Part shown: positions 1 through 7,171 of the stretch, piece by piece
Layout of the letters: every line of letters starts with the position of its first letter
Position numbering within the stretch: position 1 is the stretch's first letter
Source of the DNA: Sulfitobacter sp.
GTDB lineage: Bacteria > Pseudomonadota > Alphaproteobacteria > Rhodobacterales > Rhodobacteraceae
Direction of reading: 5' to 3'
Assembly: GCA_026421135.1 (NCBI GenBank)
Contig: JAPKCR010000007.1
Location: forward strand, 1 to 15,244
Length of the DNA stretch: 15,244 nucleotides
Notes under the pieces: generated by a model
The model's database searches: none
The model's input: the letters and a program-made list of their open reading frames with translations, nothing else
Told to the model about the DNA's origin: nothing
Made by a program: the position numbers and the translations under genes

Positions 1-186
1 GCTGCGTGATTGATCAAACCTAACAACCGGGATGGTTTGCAGTATTGAGCAATGTCATTCTTTCTTGCTCGATTGGATGAGACCTCCGGATAAGAGGCAC
101 CAGCAAGGATGGTGGAAACTGCAAAGTAGGGATTATGGGGCGTGCAAAAACGTGCCCGCGACGCGCAGCCAGCCTCTCGTTTTCGC
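1..186. other. Left-end non-coding stretch
   Basis: This is downstream of the minus-strand hydrolase. An open frame from 32 to 244 runs through it and into the hydrolase gene, but its composition is not protein-like and I see no ribosome-binding site. No clear terminator, repeat or RNA gene is visible. Confidence 0.4.
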
Positions 187-1077
187 CTATCGCGCGTCTC
201 TCAACCTCAGAACTGCTGCGGCAAAGGCGTCAGGTGCCTCTTGAGGCAGATTGTGACCGGTTCCATCGATGATCTGGCGTTCATAAAACCCTCCGAAATG
301 CTGTCTGTCAGAATCTTCCTCCCTAGGGGGGTCGACCCCATCATCTCGACCTTGCAGGACGATGCTGGGCACACCGATACTTGGCTGTTCCGCAAGCCGG
401 GTCTCAATATCTTCATAGGCGGGATCCCCGGCGATGCTGCCAAAACGATGGCGATATGAATGCAGCACAACCTCCACAAAGTCCGGGTTATCAAAAGACG
501 GAGCAGTTGCAGCCCAAGTGGCATCGTCAAATCGCCAAGTTGGCGACCAGATCGACCAAATATGTTTGCAGATATCACGTCTGTTCAACGTCAAACCAGC
601 CCGGCCCCGTTCAGTATGGAAGTAATACATATACCAGTATCGCGCTTCTTCCACGGCAGGCGCAGGTTCTTTAGCTCTTGCGATATCTTGGATGTTGTAC
701 CCTCGACCACAGCTTACGAGGCCACGGACGCGCTCTGGCCAGAGCGCTGCAATGATACAGGCGGCACGGCCGCCCCAATCATAGCCACCAAGGAAGGCGG
801 TTTTGACGGAAAGTGCATCCATAAAGGCCAAAAGGTCTGCGCCAAGCGCAGCTTGCTGGCCTGATCTCATTGTATCGGCCGAAAGGAACCGAGTTTGGCC
901 ATAGCCCCTTAAATAAGGAGCAATGCAACGATATCCCTGTTTTGCAAGCCTAGCTGAAACGGCATCGTAGGCATGTGCATCGTAGGGGAAACCGTGCAGC
1001 AGGATCACAGGATCGCCTGCAATCGGCCCCACCTCGTGGTAGTAAACTTCCAAGCACCCTGCGGTAATCGATTTCAT
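187..1077 (-). CDS. Alpha/beta hydrolase with Asp nucleophile (epoxide hydrolase / haloalkane dehalogenase-like)
   Basis: The 296-residue protein is a full-length alpha/beta-hydrolase. The oxyanion-hole motif HGFP is at residues 28-31. The nucleophile elbow reads GYDWGGR, placing Asp100 where lipases and esterases have serine. A catalytic acid lies in QGRDDG (Asp245 or Asp246), and GTGHN supplies His275. An Asp nucleophile is the hallmark of epoxide hydrolases and haloalkane or fluoroacetate dehalogenases, which form an ester intermediate that is then hydrolysed. The cap segment WYMYYFHTERG (about 148-158) is tyrosine-rich; epoxide hydrolases use cap tyrosines to activate the epoxide, so I lean that way, but the substrate is unknown. 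The ATG at 1077 has a GGAG about 9 bases upstream. The gene lies 139 bases after the dioxygenase gene on the same strand and may have its own promoter. No signal peptide is seen, so it is probably cytoplasmic. Confidence 0.85.
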   Translation of the reverse strand: MKSITAGCLEVYYHEVGPIAGDPVILLHGFPYDAHAYDAVSARLAKQGYRCIAPYLRGYGQTRFLSADTMRSGQQAALGADLLAFMDALSVKTAFLGGYDWGGRAACIIAALWPERVRGLVSCGRGYNIQDIARAKEPAPAVEEARYWYMYYFHTERGRAGLTLNRRDICKHIWSIWSPTWRFDDATWAATAPSFDNPDFVEVVLHSYRHRFGSIAGDPAYEDIETRLAEQPSIGVPSIVLQGRDDGVDPPREEDSDRQHFGGFYERQIIDGTGHNLPQEAPDAFAAAVLRLRDAR

Positions 1078-1118
1078 CCGGTTCTGCTCCAGGTTGCCAG
1101 CAATACAGTGTCAGAATT

Positions 1119-1131
1119 TTCAAACGTTGAA
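1119..1131. promoter_or_regulatory. Short dyad TTCAA-ACG-TTGAA upstream of the alpha/beta hydrolase
   Basis: A perfect 5-base inverted repeat with a 3-base centre lies 42 bases upstream of the hydrolase start at 1077, in the 139-base gap behind the dioxygenase gene. Its position would suit an operator. I could not place a convincing -35/-10 pair around it, and a dyad this short can arise by chance. The rest of the gap holds nothing I recognise. Confidence 0.25.
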
Positions 1132-1216
1132 GGCAATTTCCAGATCGTTTCAGGTATCCGAACGCACATATTTATCGGACCGGTAGGAAAGACAGCTTAG
1201 TCCGCACCGCTGCCTT

Positions 1217-2005
1217 TCACCCAATCAACATTGGAAACCAATCCGTCCGTAGTTTCTGCCCCTGCGCCATCTCGTGCCCCGGAAAGGGCGGCGATGTCGG
1301 GCCGGGACGCTGGGTGTAGGTTGTGTCGTCGCCCAGCAATCGAAGCGAAAAGGCACGTCTGCGCGCCGCCGATTGATTTCCACGCGCACCATGCAAAATG
1401 CCATAGTTGAACGCTACCGCGTCGCCCGGTTCCATCGTCCATTCGCGTATATCCATACCTTCGGCATCGGGATCAGGCACCGGCATGTAAGGCGCGGGAT
1501 CAAAGAACGCGTCCCCTTTGACCCACCGTGTCGGAAGCACCGGCTTTTCCCACAGATGCGACCCCGCCACACAGCGCAGCGTGGCGTCGGTAACCGGATC
1601 AAGCGGCGACCAAAAACTGACGTTCTTTTGCCCTTCGACGAAATAATAAGGCCCATCCTGATGCCACGGCGTGGCCATCGACGTGCCGGGTTCCTTGACC
1701 AGCACATGGTCGTGAAACAACTGCACTGTCCGGCTTTGCATCAGATCAGCGGCCACCTTTGCGGCAGCAGATCCATGGATCACTTCGGCGAATTCAGGGA
1801 TGCGACCCCAATTGCAATAATCGTCGAAAAAGCGCCCCGTCTCGCCCGCTTTGTCATTGTTCGACGCATAGGGGCCAGGGTTTTCCATGTTGCGCGCAAC
1901 GCCTGCACGCAAGGTTTCCACATGATCGGCAAACAGCCCTTTAACCAGCACCACGCCGTCACGCTGGTAGCTGTCAATATGGTCTTGGGTGATCAAAGGA
2001 TGCAT
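1217..2005 (-). CDS. Phytanoyl-CoA dioxygenase (PhyH) family Fe(II)/2-oxoglutarate oxygenase
   Basis: The 262-residue protein belongs to the PhyH family of non-haem iron, 2-oxoglutarate-dependent hydroxylases. The N-terminus HIDSYQRDGVVLVKG is the usual family opening. The iron site is visible: the HxD motif in WHQDGPYYF (His115, Asp117) and the distal His205 in ILHGARGN. Arg216, 11 residues later, suits the 2-oxoglutarate carboxylate. GSHLWEKP (about 149-156) is another typical family stretch. I chose the ATG at 2005, because the family homology begins about three residues later. An in-frame GTG at 2050 would add 15 residues with no family resemblance. The gene follows irr on the same strand, 60 bases downstream, and may be co-transcribed with it. 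The substrate cannot be predicted; relatives act on acyl-CoAs, ectoine and many small molecules. Confidence 0.85.
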   Translation of the reverse strand: MHPLITQDHIDSYQRDGVVLVKGLFADHVETLRAGVARNMENPGPYASNNDKAGETGRFFDDYCNWGRIPEFAEVIHGSAAAKVAADLMQSRTVQLFHDHVLVKEPGTSMATPWHQDGPYYFVEGQKNVSFWSPLDPVTDATLRCVAGSHLWEKPVLPTRWVKGDAFFDPAPYMPVPDPDAEGMDIREWTMEPGDAVAFNYGILHGARGNQSAARRRAFSLRLLGDDTTYTQRPGPTSPPFPGHEMAQGQKLRTDWFPMLIG

Positions 2006-2065
2006 CGGTTCGCTCGCTGTTGCTTGGCCGTAGCCTAAGCAGCGCCGCACTGACCGTCCAGCGGT

Positions 2066-2485
2066 TTAGCTTTTTCGGCGCAACCGGATGACAACGTCGA
2101 CCGACGCGATTTCGGCCCCTTCGGGCGCGTCGGGTAATTGCGCAATCACCAACTGGTCAGACGGTGCATCGGTCAGCCGCGCCTCATCTTCCCAATAAAA
2201 ATGGGGATGGTCATGGGTGTTTGTGTCGAAATAGCTTTTCGAGCCGTCAACTGTGACTTCCTGCAGCAAACCCGCATCACAAAATGCGCGCAAAGTGTTA
2301 TACACTGTTGCCAGCGACACGGCCTCGCCCTGCCCTTTGGCAGCGTCAAACAGGCTTTCTGCGGTGACATGCCGGTGCTGACCGTCGCCCACCAGCAAAT
2401 GTGCCAACGTCATGCGTTGCCGCGTTGGACGCAGGCCAGCCTTGGAAAGCCACTTGGAACTGGTGTGTTGCATCACTTGGGTCAT
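2066..2485 (-). CDS. irr: Iron response regulator Irr (Fur superfamily)
   Basis: The 139-residue protein has a Fur-type winged helix (GLRPTRQRM at 17-25; SLATVYNTLRAFCDAGL at 57-73) followed by a histidine-rich dimerisation region with HDHPHFYWED (91-100). The HxHxH cluster, and the absence of the C-terminal CxxC zinc pair of true Fur, point to Irr, the haem-responsive iron regulator of Alphaproteobacteria. In rhizobia Irr represses haem synthesis and iron-using genes under iron limitation through ICE-box sites. The N-terminal GCRQTCP-type haem motif of Bradyrhizobium Irr is absent; Cys69 is the only cysteine. The gene is divergent from fabA, an arrangement I associate with Rhodobacteraceae. 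A good promoter lies just upstream (2513-2542). The ribosome-binding site is weak. Identification as Irr rather than PerR or Fur is fairly secure. Confidence 0.88.
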   Translation of the reverse strand: MTQVMQHTSSKWLSKAGLRPTRQRMTLAHLLVGDGQHRHVTAESLFDAAKGQGEAVSLATVYNTLRAFCDAGLLQEVTVDGSKSYFDTNTHDHPHFYWEDEARLTDAPSDQLVIAQLPDAPEGAEIASVDVVIRLRRKS

Positions 2486-2512
2486 ACCATACTCATTGTC
2501 TGCTCATGGATG

Positions 2513-2542
2513 TGTATACAGCGCAAACCGCCCTCTTTTCAA
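2513..2542 (-). promoter_or_regulatory. Sigma70-type promoter for irr
   Basis: On the minus strand, TTGAAA (2537-2542) and TATACA (2513-2518) are separated by 18 bases. Both hexamers are close to consensus. Transcription would begin near 2505, leaving a leader of only about 20 bases before the irr ATG at 2485. This is a sequence match, not a mapped start site. Confidence 0.6.
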
Positions 2543-2554
2543 ACAAAAACCCGA

Positions 2555-2588
2555 AAGGGTGAGGATGTCAGAACCCTTGCAGCCATAG
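2555..2588 (+). promoter_or_regulatory. fabA leader: hairpin overlapping a 7-codon upstream ORF
   Basis: AAGGGT (2555-2560) and ACCCTT (2573-2578) form a perfect 6-base-pair stem. An ATG at 2565 lies in its loop, 6 bases after an AAGG Shine-Dalgarno-like run located in the left arm. It opens a short frame encoding MSEPLQP that stops at 2588, 58 bases before fabA. If fabA transcription starts upstream of 2555, this could be a translated leader peptide. I found no confident fabA promoter, so the region may instead be untranscribed promoter DNA. Confidence 0.3.
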
Positions 2589-2646
2589 CGGGCGCAATGC
2601 TAGACCAAAAGCGACTTAGACAATTGCTAGCAGGAGCCGCAAAATT

Positions 2647-3156
2647 ATGGCCGACTACCCTACCAGTTTCGACAAAGAGGATCTGCTAAAATGCGCCCGT
2701 GGCGAACTTTTTGGCCCAGGGAACGCGCAACTTCCTGCCCCGCCAATGCTGATGATGGACCGGATCACGGATGTCTCTGCTGATGGCGGCGCGCATGGCA
2801 AAGGCCACATCACGGCCGAATTCGACATCACGCCTGACCTGTGGTTTTTCGATTGCCACTTTCCCGGCAACCCGATCATGCCCGGCTGTCTGGGACTTGA
2901 CGGCCTGTGGCAGCTGACCGGCTTTAACCTAGGCTGGCGCGGCTGGCTGGGGCGCGGCTATGCGCTTGGTGTAGGTGAGGTCAAACTGACTGGCATGGTT
3001 CGGCCAGAGCGCAAGATGCTGACTTACAAGATCGACTTTACCAAGGCGATCCAGACGCGTCGCCTGACCATGGGCGTTGCCGATGGCATCGTCGAGGCAG
3101 ACGGCGAAGTGATCTATATCGTCAAGGACATGAAGGTCGCACTGTCCGAAAGCTGA
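2647..3156 (+). CDS. fabA: 3-hydroxydecanoyl-[ACP] dehydratase/isomerase FabA
   Basis: FabA dehydrates 3-hydroxydecanoyl-ACP and isomerises trans-2- to cis-3-decenoyl-ACP, the branch point of oxygen-independent unsaturated fatty acid synthesis in the cytoplasm. The 169-residue length matches the family. The hot-dog-fold active site is clear: [11 protein letters not shown] contains His71 and GLDGLWQ contains Asp85, equivalent to E. coli His70 and Asp84. The N-terminal stretch [12 protein letters not shown] is also typical. AGGAG (2632-2636) lies 10 bases before the ATG. fabB follows after 129 bases, then fabI after 9, so the three probably form one unit. The gene is divergent from irr, which raises the possibility of iron-linked control, although I see no secure Irr site. 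Confidence 0.97.
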   Translation: MADYPTSFDKEDLLKCARGELFGPGNAQLPAPPMLMMDRITDVSADGGAHGKGHITAEFDITPDLWFFDCHFPGNPIMPGCLGLDGLWQLTGFNLGWRGWLGRGYALGVGEVKLTGMVRPERKMLTYKIDFTKAIQTRRLTMGVADGIVEADGEVIYIVKDMKVALSES

Positions 3157-3210
3157 TCGGACGGATGACTTGATTTGTTGCTTCAATGGCGGCAAACGAA
3201 GAAGGAACGC

Positions 3211-3263
3211 GCCGCCTTGCCACATCATCGGCAAGGTAGCGGCTGAAACAGGGCAGAATGCCC
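3211..3263 (+). other. Two hairpins in the fabA-fabB spacer
   Basis: CCTTGCC (3215-3221) pairs perfectly with GGCAAGG (3230-3236) around an 8-base loop. The stem can extend by GCCG/CGGC (3211-3214 with 3240-3243) across a 3-base bulge. A second perfect dyad, GGGCA-GAA-TGCCC, occupies 3251-3263, ending 10 bases before the fabB ribosome-binding site (3273-3278). Neither has a following T-run, so they look more like mRNA folding, processing or partial attenuation elements than a full terminator. Confidence 0.45.
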
Positions 3264-3285
3264 AGTAAGATCAAGGGAGTGCGCC

Positions 3286-4515
3286 ATGCGCCGCGTCGTC
3301 GTCACAGGGTTGGGGATTGTCTCATCTATCGGAAACAACGCTGAAGAAGTGCTTGCATCGCTTAAGGCCGGGACCAGCGGCATCGTCGCAAGCCCCGAAA
3401 TGACCGAGCACGGCTTTCGGAGCCGCGTCGCAGGCACGCTCAAGATCGACGTGGCGGATCACATCGACAAACGCACATTGCGGTTCATGGGTGCGGGTGC
3501 GGCCTATGCCCATATCGCGCTTTCCCAAGCGATTGCCGATGCCGGCCTGACCGAAGACCAGATCAGCAACCCACGCACCGGCCTTGTCGCAGGTTCTGGT
3601 GGGCCATCCACCTCTGCACTGTTCACAGCCCATAATGTGGTGCGTGAAACGGGTGCGACCAAACGCATCGGGCCATTCGCTGTGCCAAAATGCATGTCCT
3701 CGACCGTCAGTGCCAACCTCAGCACGGCGTTCAAGATCAAAGGTATAAACTATTCGATCACCAGCGCCTGTTCCACATCCCTACACTGTATCGGCAACGC
3801 GGCGGAACAGATCATGATGGGCAAGCAAGACGTCATGTTCGCCGGAGGCGGCGAGGAACTGGATTGGACATTGTCCTGCCTGTTCGATGCCATGGGCGCG
3901 ATGAGTAGCAAATACAACGACGCCCCCGAAACCGCGAGCCGCGCCTTTGACGCCAACCGCGACGGGTTCGTGATTTCAGGCGGCGGCGGTATGCTGGTAC
4001 TTGAGGAACTGGAACACGCAAAAGCCCGCGGTGCCACGATCTATGCCGAAGTGACTGGATACGCAGCCACATCCGACGGCCATGACATGGTGGCCCCATC
4101 CGGCGAAGGCGGCGAACGCGCCATGCGTCTGGCCCTGCAAACCCTGCCCGAGGGCCGCAAGGTCGGCTATATCAACGCCCATGGCACATCCACGCCTGTC
4201 GGCGATGTCGGCGAAATCGAAGCGGTTCGCCGCGTCTTTGGCCAAGGGTCCACGCCGCCGGTTAGTTCAACCAAATCAATGACGGGTCACGCCCAAGGGG
4301 CCGCTGGCGCGCTAGAGGCTGTGTTCTGTCTGCTGATGCTTAAGCATGACTTTATCACCAAATCCATCAATGTCGTCGATCTGGACCCCAATCTGGATCC
4401 GTCTGAAATCGCGCTTGAGCGGGTCGATAACGCAGGGCTGGATTCAGTGATGACCAATTCATTCGGGTTTGGCGGCACCAACGGGTCGATGATCCTTTCC
4501 AAGTATAAAGAATAA
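3286..4515 (+). CDS. fabB: Beta-ketoacyl-ACP synthase I FabB
   Basis: FabB condenses malonyl-ACP with acyl-ACP and is the synthase that elongates the cis-unsaturated intermediates made by FabA. The 409-residue thiolase-fold protein carries the full Cys-His-His site: Cys162 in SACSTS, His299 in NAHGTSTPVGD and His335 in KSMTGHAQGAAG, with the conserved Lys330. The C-terminal glycine-rich loop NSFGFGGTN is present. Pairing with fabA and the specific motifs favour FabB over FabF. A strong AAGGGA ribosome-binding site (3273-3278) precedes the ATG by 7 bases. The gene sits between fabA and fabI, all on the same strand. Nothing is truncated or unusual. Confidence 0.96.
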   Translation: MRRVVVTGLGIVSSIGNNAEEVLASLKAGTSGIVASPEMTEHGFRSRVAGTLKIDVADHIDKRTLRFMGAGAAYAHIALSQAIADAGLTEDQISNPRTGLVAGSGGPSTSALFTAHNVVRETGATKRIGPFAVPKCMSSTVSANLSTAFKIKGINYSITSACSTSLHCIGNAAEQIMMGKQDVMFAGGGEELDWTLSCLFDAMGAMSSKYNDAPETASRAFDANRDGFVISGGGGMLVLEELEHAKARGATIYAEVTGYAATSDGHDMVAPSGEGGERAMRLALQTLPEGRKVGYINAHGTSTPVGDVGEIEAVRRVFGQGSTPPVSSTKSMTGHAQGAAGALEAVFCLLMLKHDFITKSINVVDLDPNLDPSEIALERVDNAGLDSVMTNSFGFGGTNGSMILSKYKE

Positions 4516-4524
4516 GGGCAGCAC

Positions 4525-5316
4525 ATGTCAGATCTACTTAAGGGTAAACGCGGCCTGATTATGGGTGTCGCGAACGAACGTTCTATTGCGTGGGGTATTG
4601 CCAAGGCGATGGCCGAGGCCGGGGCCGAACTGGCGTTCACCTATCAGGGCGACGCCTTTGGTACGCGCCTGAAACCGCTGGCTGCAAGCGTCGGATCGGA
4701 CTTCATGGTCGATGTTGATGTAACCGATGATGCGTCATTGGATACCGCGTTTGAACAGCTTGGTGCCCGCTGGCCCACGATTGATTTTGTCGTACACGCC
4801 ATCGCGTTTTCCGACAAATCCGAACTGACGGGCCGCTTCCTGAACACGTCGCGTGCAAACTTCAAACATTCGCTGGATATCTCAGCATATTCCTTCATTG
4901 AGATCGCCCGCCGCGCCCATCCTTTGATGGTTGAAAATGGTGGCACCTTGATGACGCTGACCTATCAAGGATCAAACCGCGTTGTGCCTAATTACAACGT
5001 CATGGGTGTGGCCAAGGCGGCTCTGGAATCTGCCACGCGCTATCTCGCCAATGATCTGGGCCCCGAAGGCATTCGCGTCAACGCGATCAGCCCCGGCCCG
5101 ATGAAAACCCTTGCCGGCGCGGCCATTGGCGGCGCGCGCAAGACTTACAAACACACCGACCAGAATGCGCCGCTGCGATCCAACGCGACGCTGGAAGCGG
5201 TCGGCGGGACAGCCGTGTATCTGGCATCAGATGCGGGGGCTTGCACCACGGGCGAGATCATTCGCGTCGATGGCGGGTTCCATGTGTTGGGAATGCCGCA
5301 AGCCGAGTATCTGTAA
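4525..5316 (+). CDS. fabI: Enoyl-[ACP] reductase (NADH) FabI
   Basis: FabI performs the last step of each elongation cycle, reducing trans-2-enoyl-ACP with NADH. The 263-residue SDR-family protein shows the FabI-specific dinucleotide loop GVANERSIAWGIA (14-26), HAIAFSD (91-97) and the widely spaced active site Tyr147, Tyr157 and Lys164. That spacing distinguishes FabI from ordinary SDRs with their YxxxK motif. The C-terminal segment TTGEIIRVDGGFHVLGM is typical. The gene starts 9 bases after fabB, consistent with co-transcription. FabI is the usual target of triclosan; the sequence shows nothing suggesting altered sensitivity. Rhodobacteraceae often carry more than one FabI, so this may not be the only copy. 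Confidence 0.95.
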   Translation: MSDLLKGKRGLIMGVANERSIAWGIAKAMAEAGAELAFTYQGDAFGTRLKPLAASVGSDFMVDVDVTDDASLDTAFEQLGARWPTIDFVVHAIAFSDKSELTGRFLNTSRANFKHSLDISAYSFIEIARRAHPLMVENGGTLMTLTYQGSNRVVPNYNVMGVAKAALESATRYLANDLGPEGIRVNAISPGPMKTLAGAAIGGARKTYKHTDQNAPLRSNATLEAVGGTAVYLASDAGACTTGEIIRVDGGFHVLGMPQAEYL

Positions 5317-5344
5317 GCCAGAGTGGACTGGGGCTCTGCTGTGG

Positions 5345-5367
5345 GCCATTGGGCTTGAACCAATGGC
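5345..5367. terminator. Hairpin in the fabI / methyltransferase convergent gap
   Basis: GCCATTGG (5345-5352) and CCAATGGC (5360-5367) form a perfect 8-base-pair stem with a 7-base loop, about 30 bases after fabI and 52 bases from the end of the convergent methyltransferase gene. The location suits a bidirectional terminator. There is no T-run on either side, so efficiency and even function are uncertain. Confidence 0.45.
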
Positions 5368-5418
5368 GCTAAATTGGGCAACCCCGGGGCATTCAAGAGC
5401 CAGAGAATATCGCGCAGA

Positions 5419-6531
5419 TCATCGCAGCGGTGGGGTTTGGTAGAACCAGACCTTCATGCCGCCATGTGCAATTGGGGGGCCTTGCGGTTTCCAAGGCAGG
5501 CCCGTGGCTTTGGCCAAGGGCGGTTCTGACGTGACCAGTCCAACGCGCCACCCTTTGAAGCGGGTCAGCAGTGTCTGGCCCAATGTCGCGTAAAGTGGAT
5601 AGAGCAATTTCTTGTTGCCGATGCGCCCCCCGTAGGGTGGGTTCACGATAACAAGGCCCGGTGGCCCTTCGGGCGGGGCAAGCTCACCAGCGGCGTGGTT
5701 TTCGAAATGCACCGCCTCTGCGACGCCTGCCCGTTCAGCGTTGGCGATACTCATCCTTACGGCACCTGCATCGCGGTCTGATCCGTAAAAGCGCAGCTTT
5801 GTTGGCCGAGACGGCTTGGCGCGCATTTCTTCCCATGCCTGCGCATCAAAACTGGCAAGGCTTTCAAATGCAAAACTGCGCGAACGGCCGGGGTTCAGGC
5901 CCATCGCGATCTCTGCCGCTTCAATGACAAAGGTGCCAGACCCGCACATGGGGTCAACGACCGTTTCAGTGCCAGTGTATCCCGCTTGTCGCAGCAGCAA
6001 CGATGCCAGCGTTTCGCGCATTGGCGCTTTGCCGACAGCTTCTTTATGACCCCGTTTGTGCAGGGATTCGCCCGATGTATCGAGGCTGAGCGTCACCACA
6101 TTATCGTCGATCCGAACCTTCAGAACCAACGCCGCCTCGGGTGAGATCGTCGCCCCAAGGCTTTCGCGCAAGGCCGTTTCAATCCGCTGGGTGGCCGCCC
6201 CGGCGTGATAGATTTTCGATGCTTTGGTTGTGACCTGAACGCGCAGGGGCACATCGGCGCGCAATACATCGCCCCACGGGAATTTACGTGCGCGTTTATC
6301 TAGCTGTGCCAGATGGAACGCCATGAACGATCCTATCCGCGCCAAAACACGAGACGCGCCTCGCAATTCAAGATTAGCACGCCATACGTCGGGCCAACCA
6401 CCTTGCACCGTTATGCCACCCGGTGACAAAGTTGGGTTGGCAAAGCCCTTTTCAACGACTTCGGCCAAAAGCATGTCTTCTAGGCCGGGCGTGGCAACAA
6501 TGAATATGTCAAAACTGTTATCTGTGTTCAT
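5419..6531 (-). CDS. THUMP-domain 23S rRNA-type guanine-N2 methyltransferase (RlmL N-terminal-like)
   Basis: The 370-residue protein matches the single-domain version of the RlmL family (COG0116 type). It has an N-terminal ferredoxin-like/THUMP RNA-binding region (about 5-155) and a Rossmann SAM-dependent methyltransferase. The methyltransferase carries the SAM motif DPMCGSGTFVIEAA (193-206), an acidic SAM-ribose contact in YGSDRD (249-254) and the catalytic NPPYGGRIG (297-305), typical of exocyclic amine methylation. E. coli RlmL methylates G2445 of 23S rRNA and carries a second methyltransferase domain (RlmK) that is lacking here, as in many Alphaproteobacteria. The exact target nucleotide is inferred, not shown. 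The ATG at 6531 has a weak ribosome-binding site, and a plausible promoter lies at 6587-6615. Confidence 0.88.
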   Translation of the reverse strand: MNTDNSFDIFIVATPGLEDMLLAEVVEKGFANPTLSPGGITVQGGWPDVWRANLELRGASRVLARIGSFMAFHLAQLDKRARKFPWGDVLRADVPLRVQVTTKASKIYHAGAATQRIETALRESLGATISPEAALVLKVRIDDNVVTLSLDTSGESLHKRGHKEAVGKAPMRETLASLLLRQAGYTGTETVVDPMCGSGTFVIEAAEIAMGLNPGRSRSFAFESLASFDAQAWEEMRAKPSRPTKLRFYGSDRDAGAVRMSIANAERAGVAEAVHFENHAAGELAPPEGPPGLVIVNPPYGGRIGNKKLLYPLYATLGQTLLTRFKGWRVGLVTSEPPLAKATGLPWKPQGPPIAHGGMKVWFYQTPPLR

Positions 6532-6586
6532 AGACGCTGCTTACTGTGCTGCGTCTCGCTATTCGAGCGGTTTCTTTAGAACAGCG

Positions 6587-6615
6587 ATCCTATCGGCTGA
6601 TGCCGTAGTTCTCAA
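6587..6615 (-). promoter_or_regulatory. Candidate sigma70 promoter for the rRNA methyltransferase
   Basis: On the minus strand, TTGAGA (6610-6615) and TAGGAT (6587-6592) have 17-base spacing and match consensus at 5 of 6 and 4 of 6 positions. The leader to the ATG at 6531 would be about 50 bases. Together with the hairpin at 6648-6675 this suggests separate transcription from the FKBP gene. Confidence 0.45.
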
Positions 6616-6647
6616 AAACACAATATTGGAAAGTTTGAATTTTCCGT

Positions 6648-6675
6648 TGCCAGCGCAGGATACCCCGCGCTGGCA
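6648..6675 (-). terminator. Strong hairpin just after the FKBP gene
   Basis: TGCCAGCGC (6648-6656) and GCGCTGGCA (6667-6675) form a perfect, GC-rich 9-base-pair stem with a 10-base loop, 7 bases after the FKBP stop codon in its direction of transcription. The position is ideal for a terminator. The following minus-strand sequence starts ACGGAAAATTC and lacks a T-run, so it may be a weak intrinsic terminator or an mRNA 3' end stabiliser. Confidence 0.55.
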
Positions 6676-6682
6676 TTGAAGA

Positions 6683-7111
6683 TCAGTCGATTTTCACAAG
6701 TTCGATGTCAAATTGCAGGTCTTTGCCCGCAAGCGGATGGTTTGCATCCAGCGTCACGGTTGCCTCGTCCACTTCCACGACCATGACAGGCATAGCTTGG
6801 CCGTCGGGTGTCTGCATTTGCAACTGCGTGCCGACCTCAAGCGGGATATCTGCGGGGATACCTTCGCGTGGCACAGCCTGGCGCATTTCTGGGTTCAGCG
6901 GGCCATAGGCATCTTCGCTGCCGATTTTGACGACTTTCCTGTCGCCGACCGCCATGCCGGGCAGCGCCACATCAAGGCCAGGAATGATCTGGCCCGACCC
7001 AACAACGAATTCCAAAGGCTCGCGGCCATCAGAGCTGTCAAAGGTGCTGCCGTCCAGCAGCGTGCCTGTATAGTGAATAGCAACGGTATCGCCGGATTTA
7101 ACCTGCGTCAT
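6683..7111 (-). CDS. FKBP-type peptidyl-prolyl cis-trans isomerase, SlyD-like
   Basis: The 142-residue protein starts with an FKBP domain (VAIHYTGTLLDGSTFDSS at 10-27; GSGQIIPGLDVALPGMAVGD at 38-57). It is interrupted by an insert-in-flap chaperone domain (about 71-128), and the FKBP strand resumes with AGKDLQFDIELV (128-139). This layout is that of SlyD/FkpB-type isomerases, which speed proline isomerisation and chaperone folding. The motif DANHPLAGKDL is nearly diagnostic. The metal-binding His/Cys-rich tail of E. coli SlyD is missing, as in many non-enteric members. No signal peptide is seen, so it is probably cytoplasmic. GGAG lies about 7 bases before the ATG. The gene is divergent from the catabolic operon across a 185-base region. 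Confidence 0.92.
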   Translation of the reverse strand: MTQVKSGDTVAIHYTGTLLDGSTFDSSDGREPLEFVVGSGQIIPGLDVALPGMAVGDRKVVKIGSEDAYGPLNPEMRQAVPREGIPADIPLEVGTQLQMQTPDGQAMPVMVVEVDEATVTLDANHPLAGKDLQFDIELVKID

Positions 7112-7171
7112 AAGAATCTCCGATCTGGATGGATATAAATGCTAGAGGCCGCGTATCTGCGCGGGTGCTCT

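Noticed and set aside
136..160. Possible hairpin GGGCGTGC-AAAAA-CGTGCCC after the left-end hydrolase
   Set aside because: Only four Watson-Crick pairs on the transcribed (minus) strand; it is mainly a short direct repeat CGTGC, so I do not call a terminator.
1274..2038. A 254-codon open frame on the plus strand opposite the dioxygenase gene
   Set aside because: Arginine- and histidine-rich composition, no domain, no ribosome-binding site, and antisense to a clear PhyH-family gene; a shadow frame.
2005..2050. GTG start at 2050 for the dioxygenase
   Set aside because: The added 15 residues lack family resemblance; the ATG at 2005 places the conserved N-terminus properly. A longer form cannot be fully excluded.
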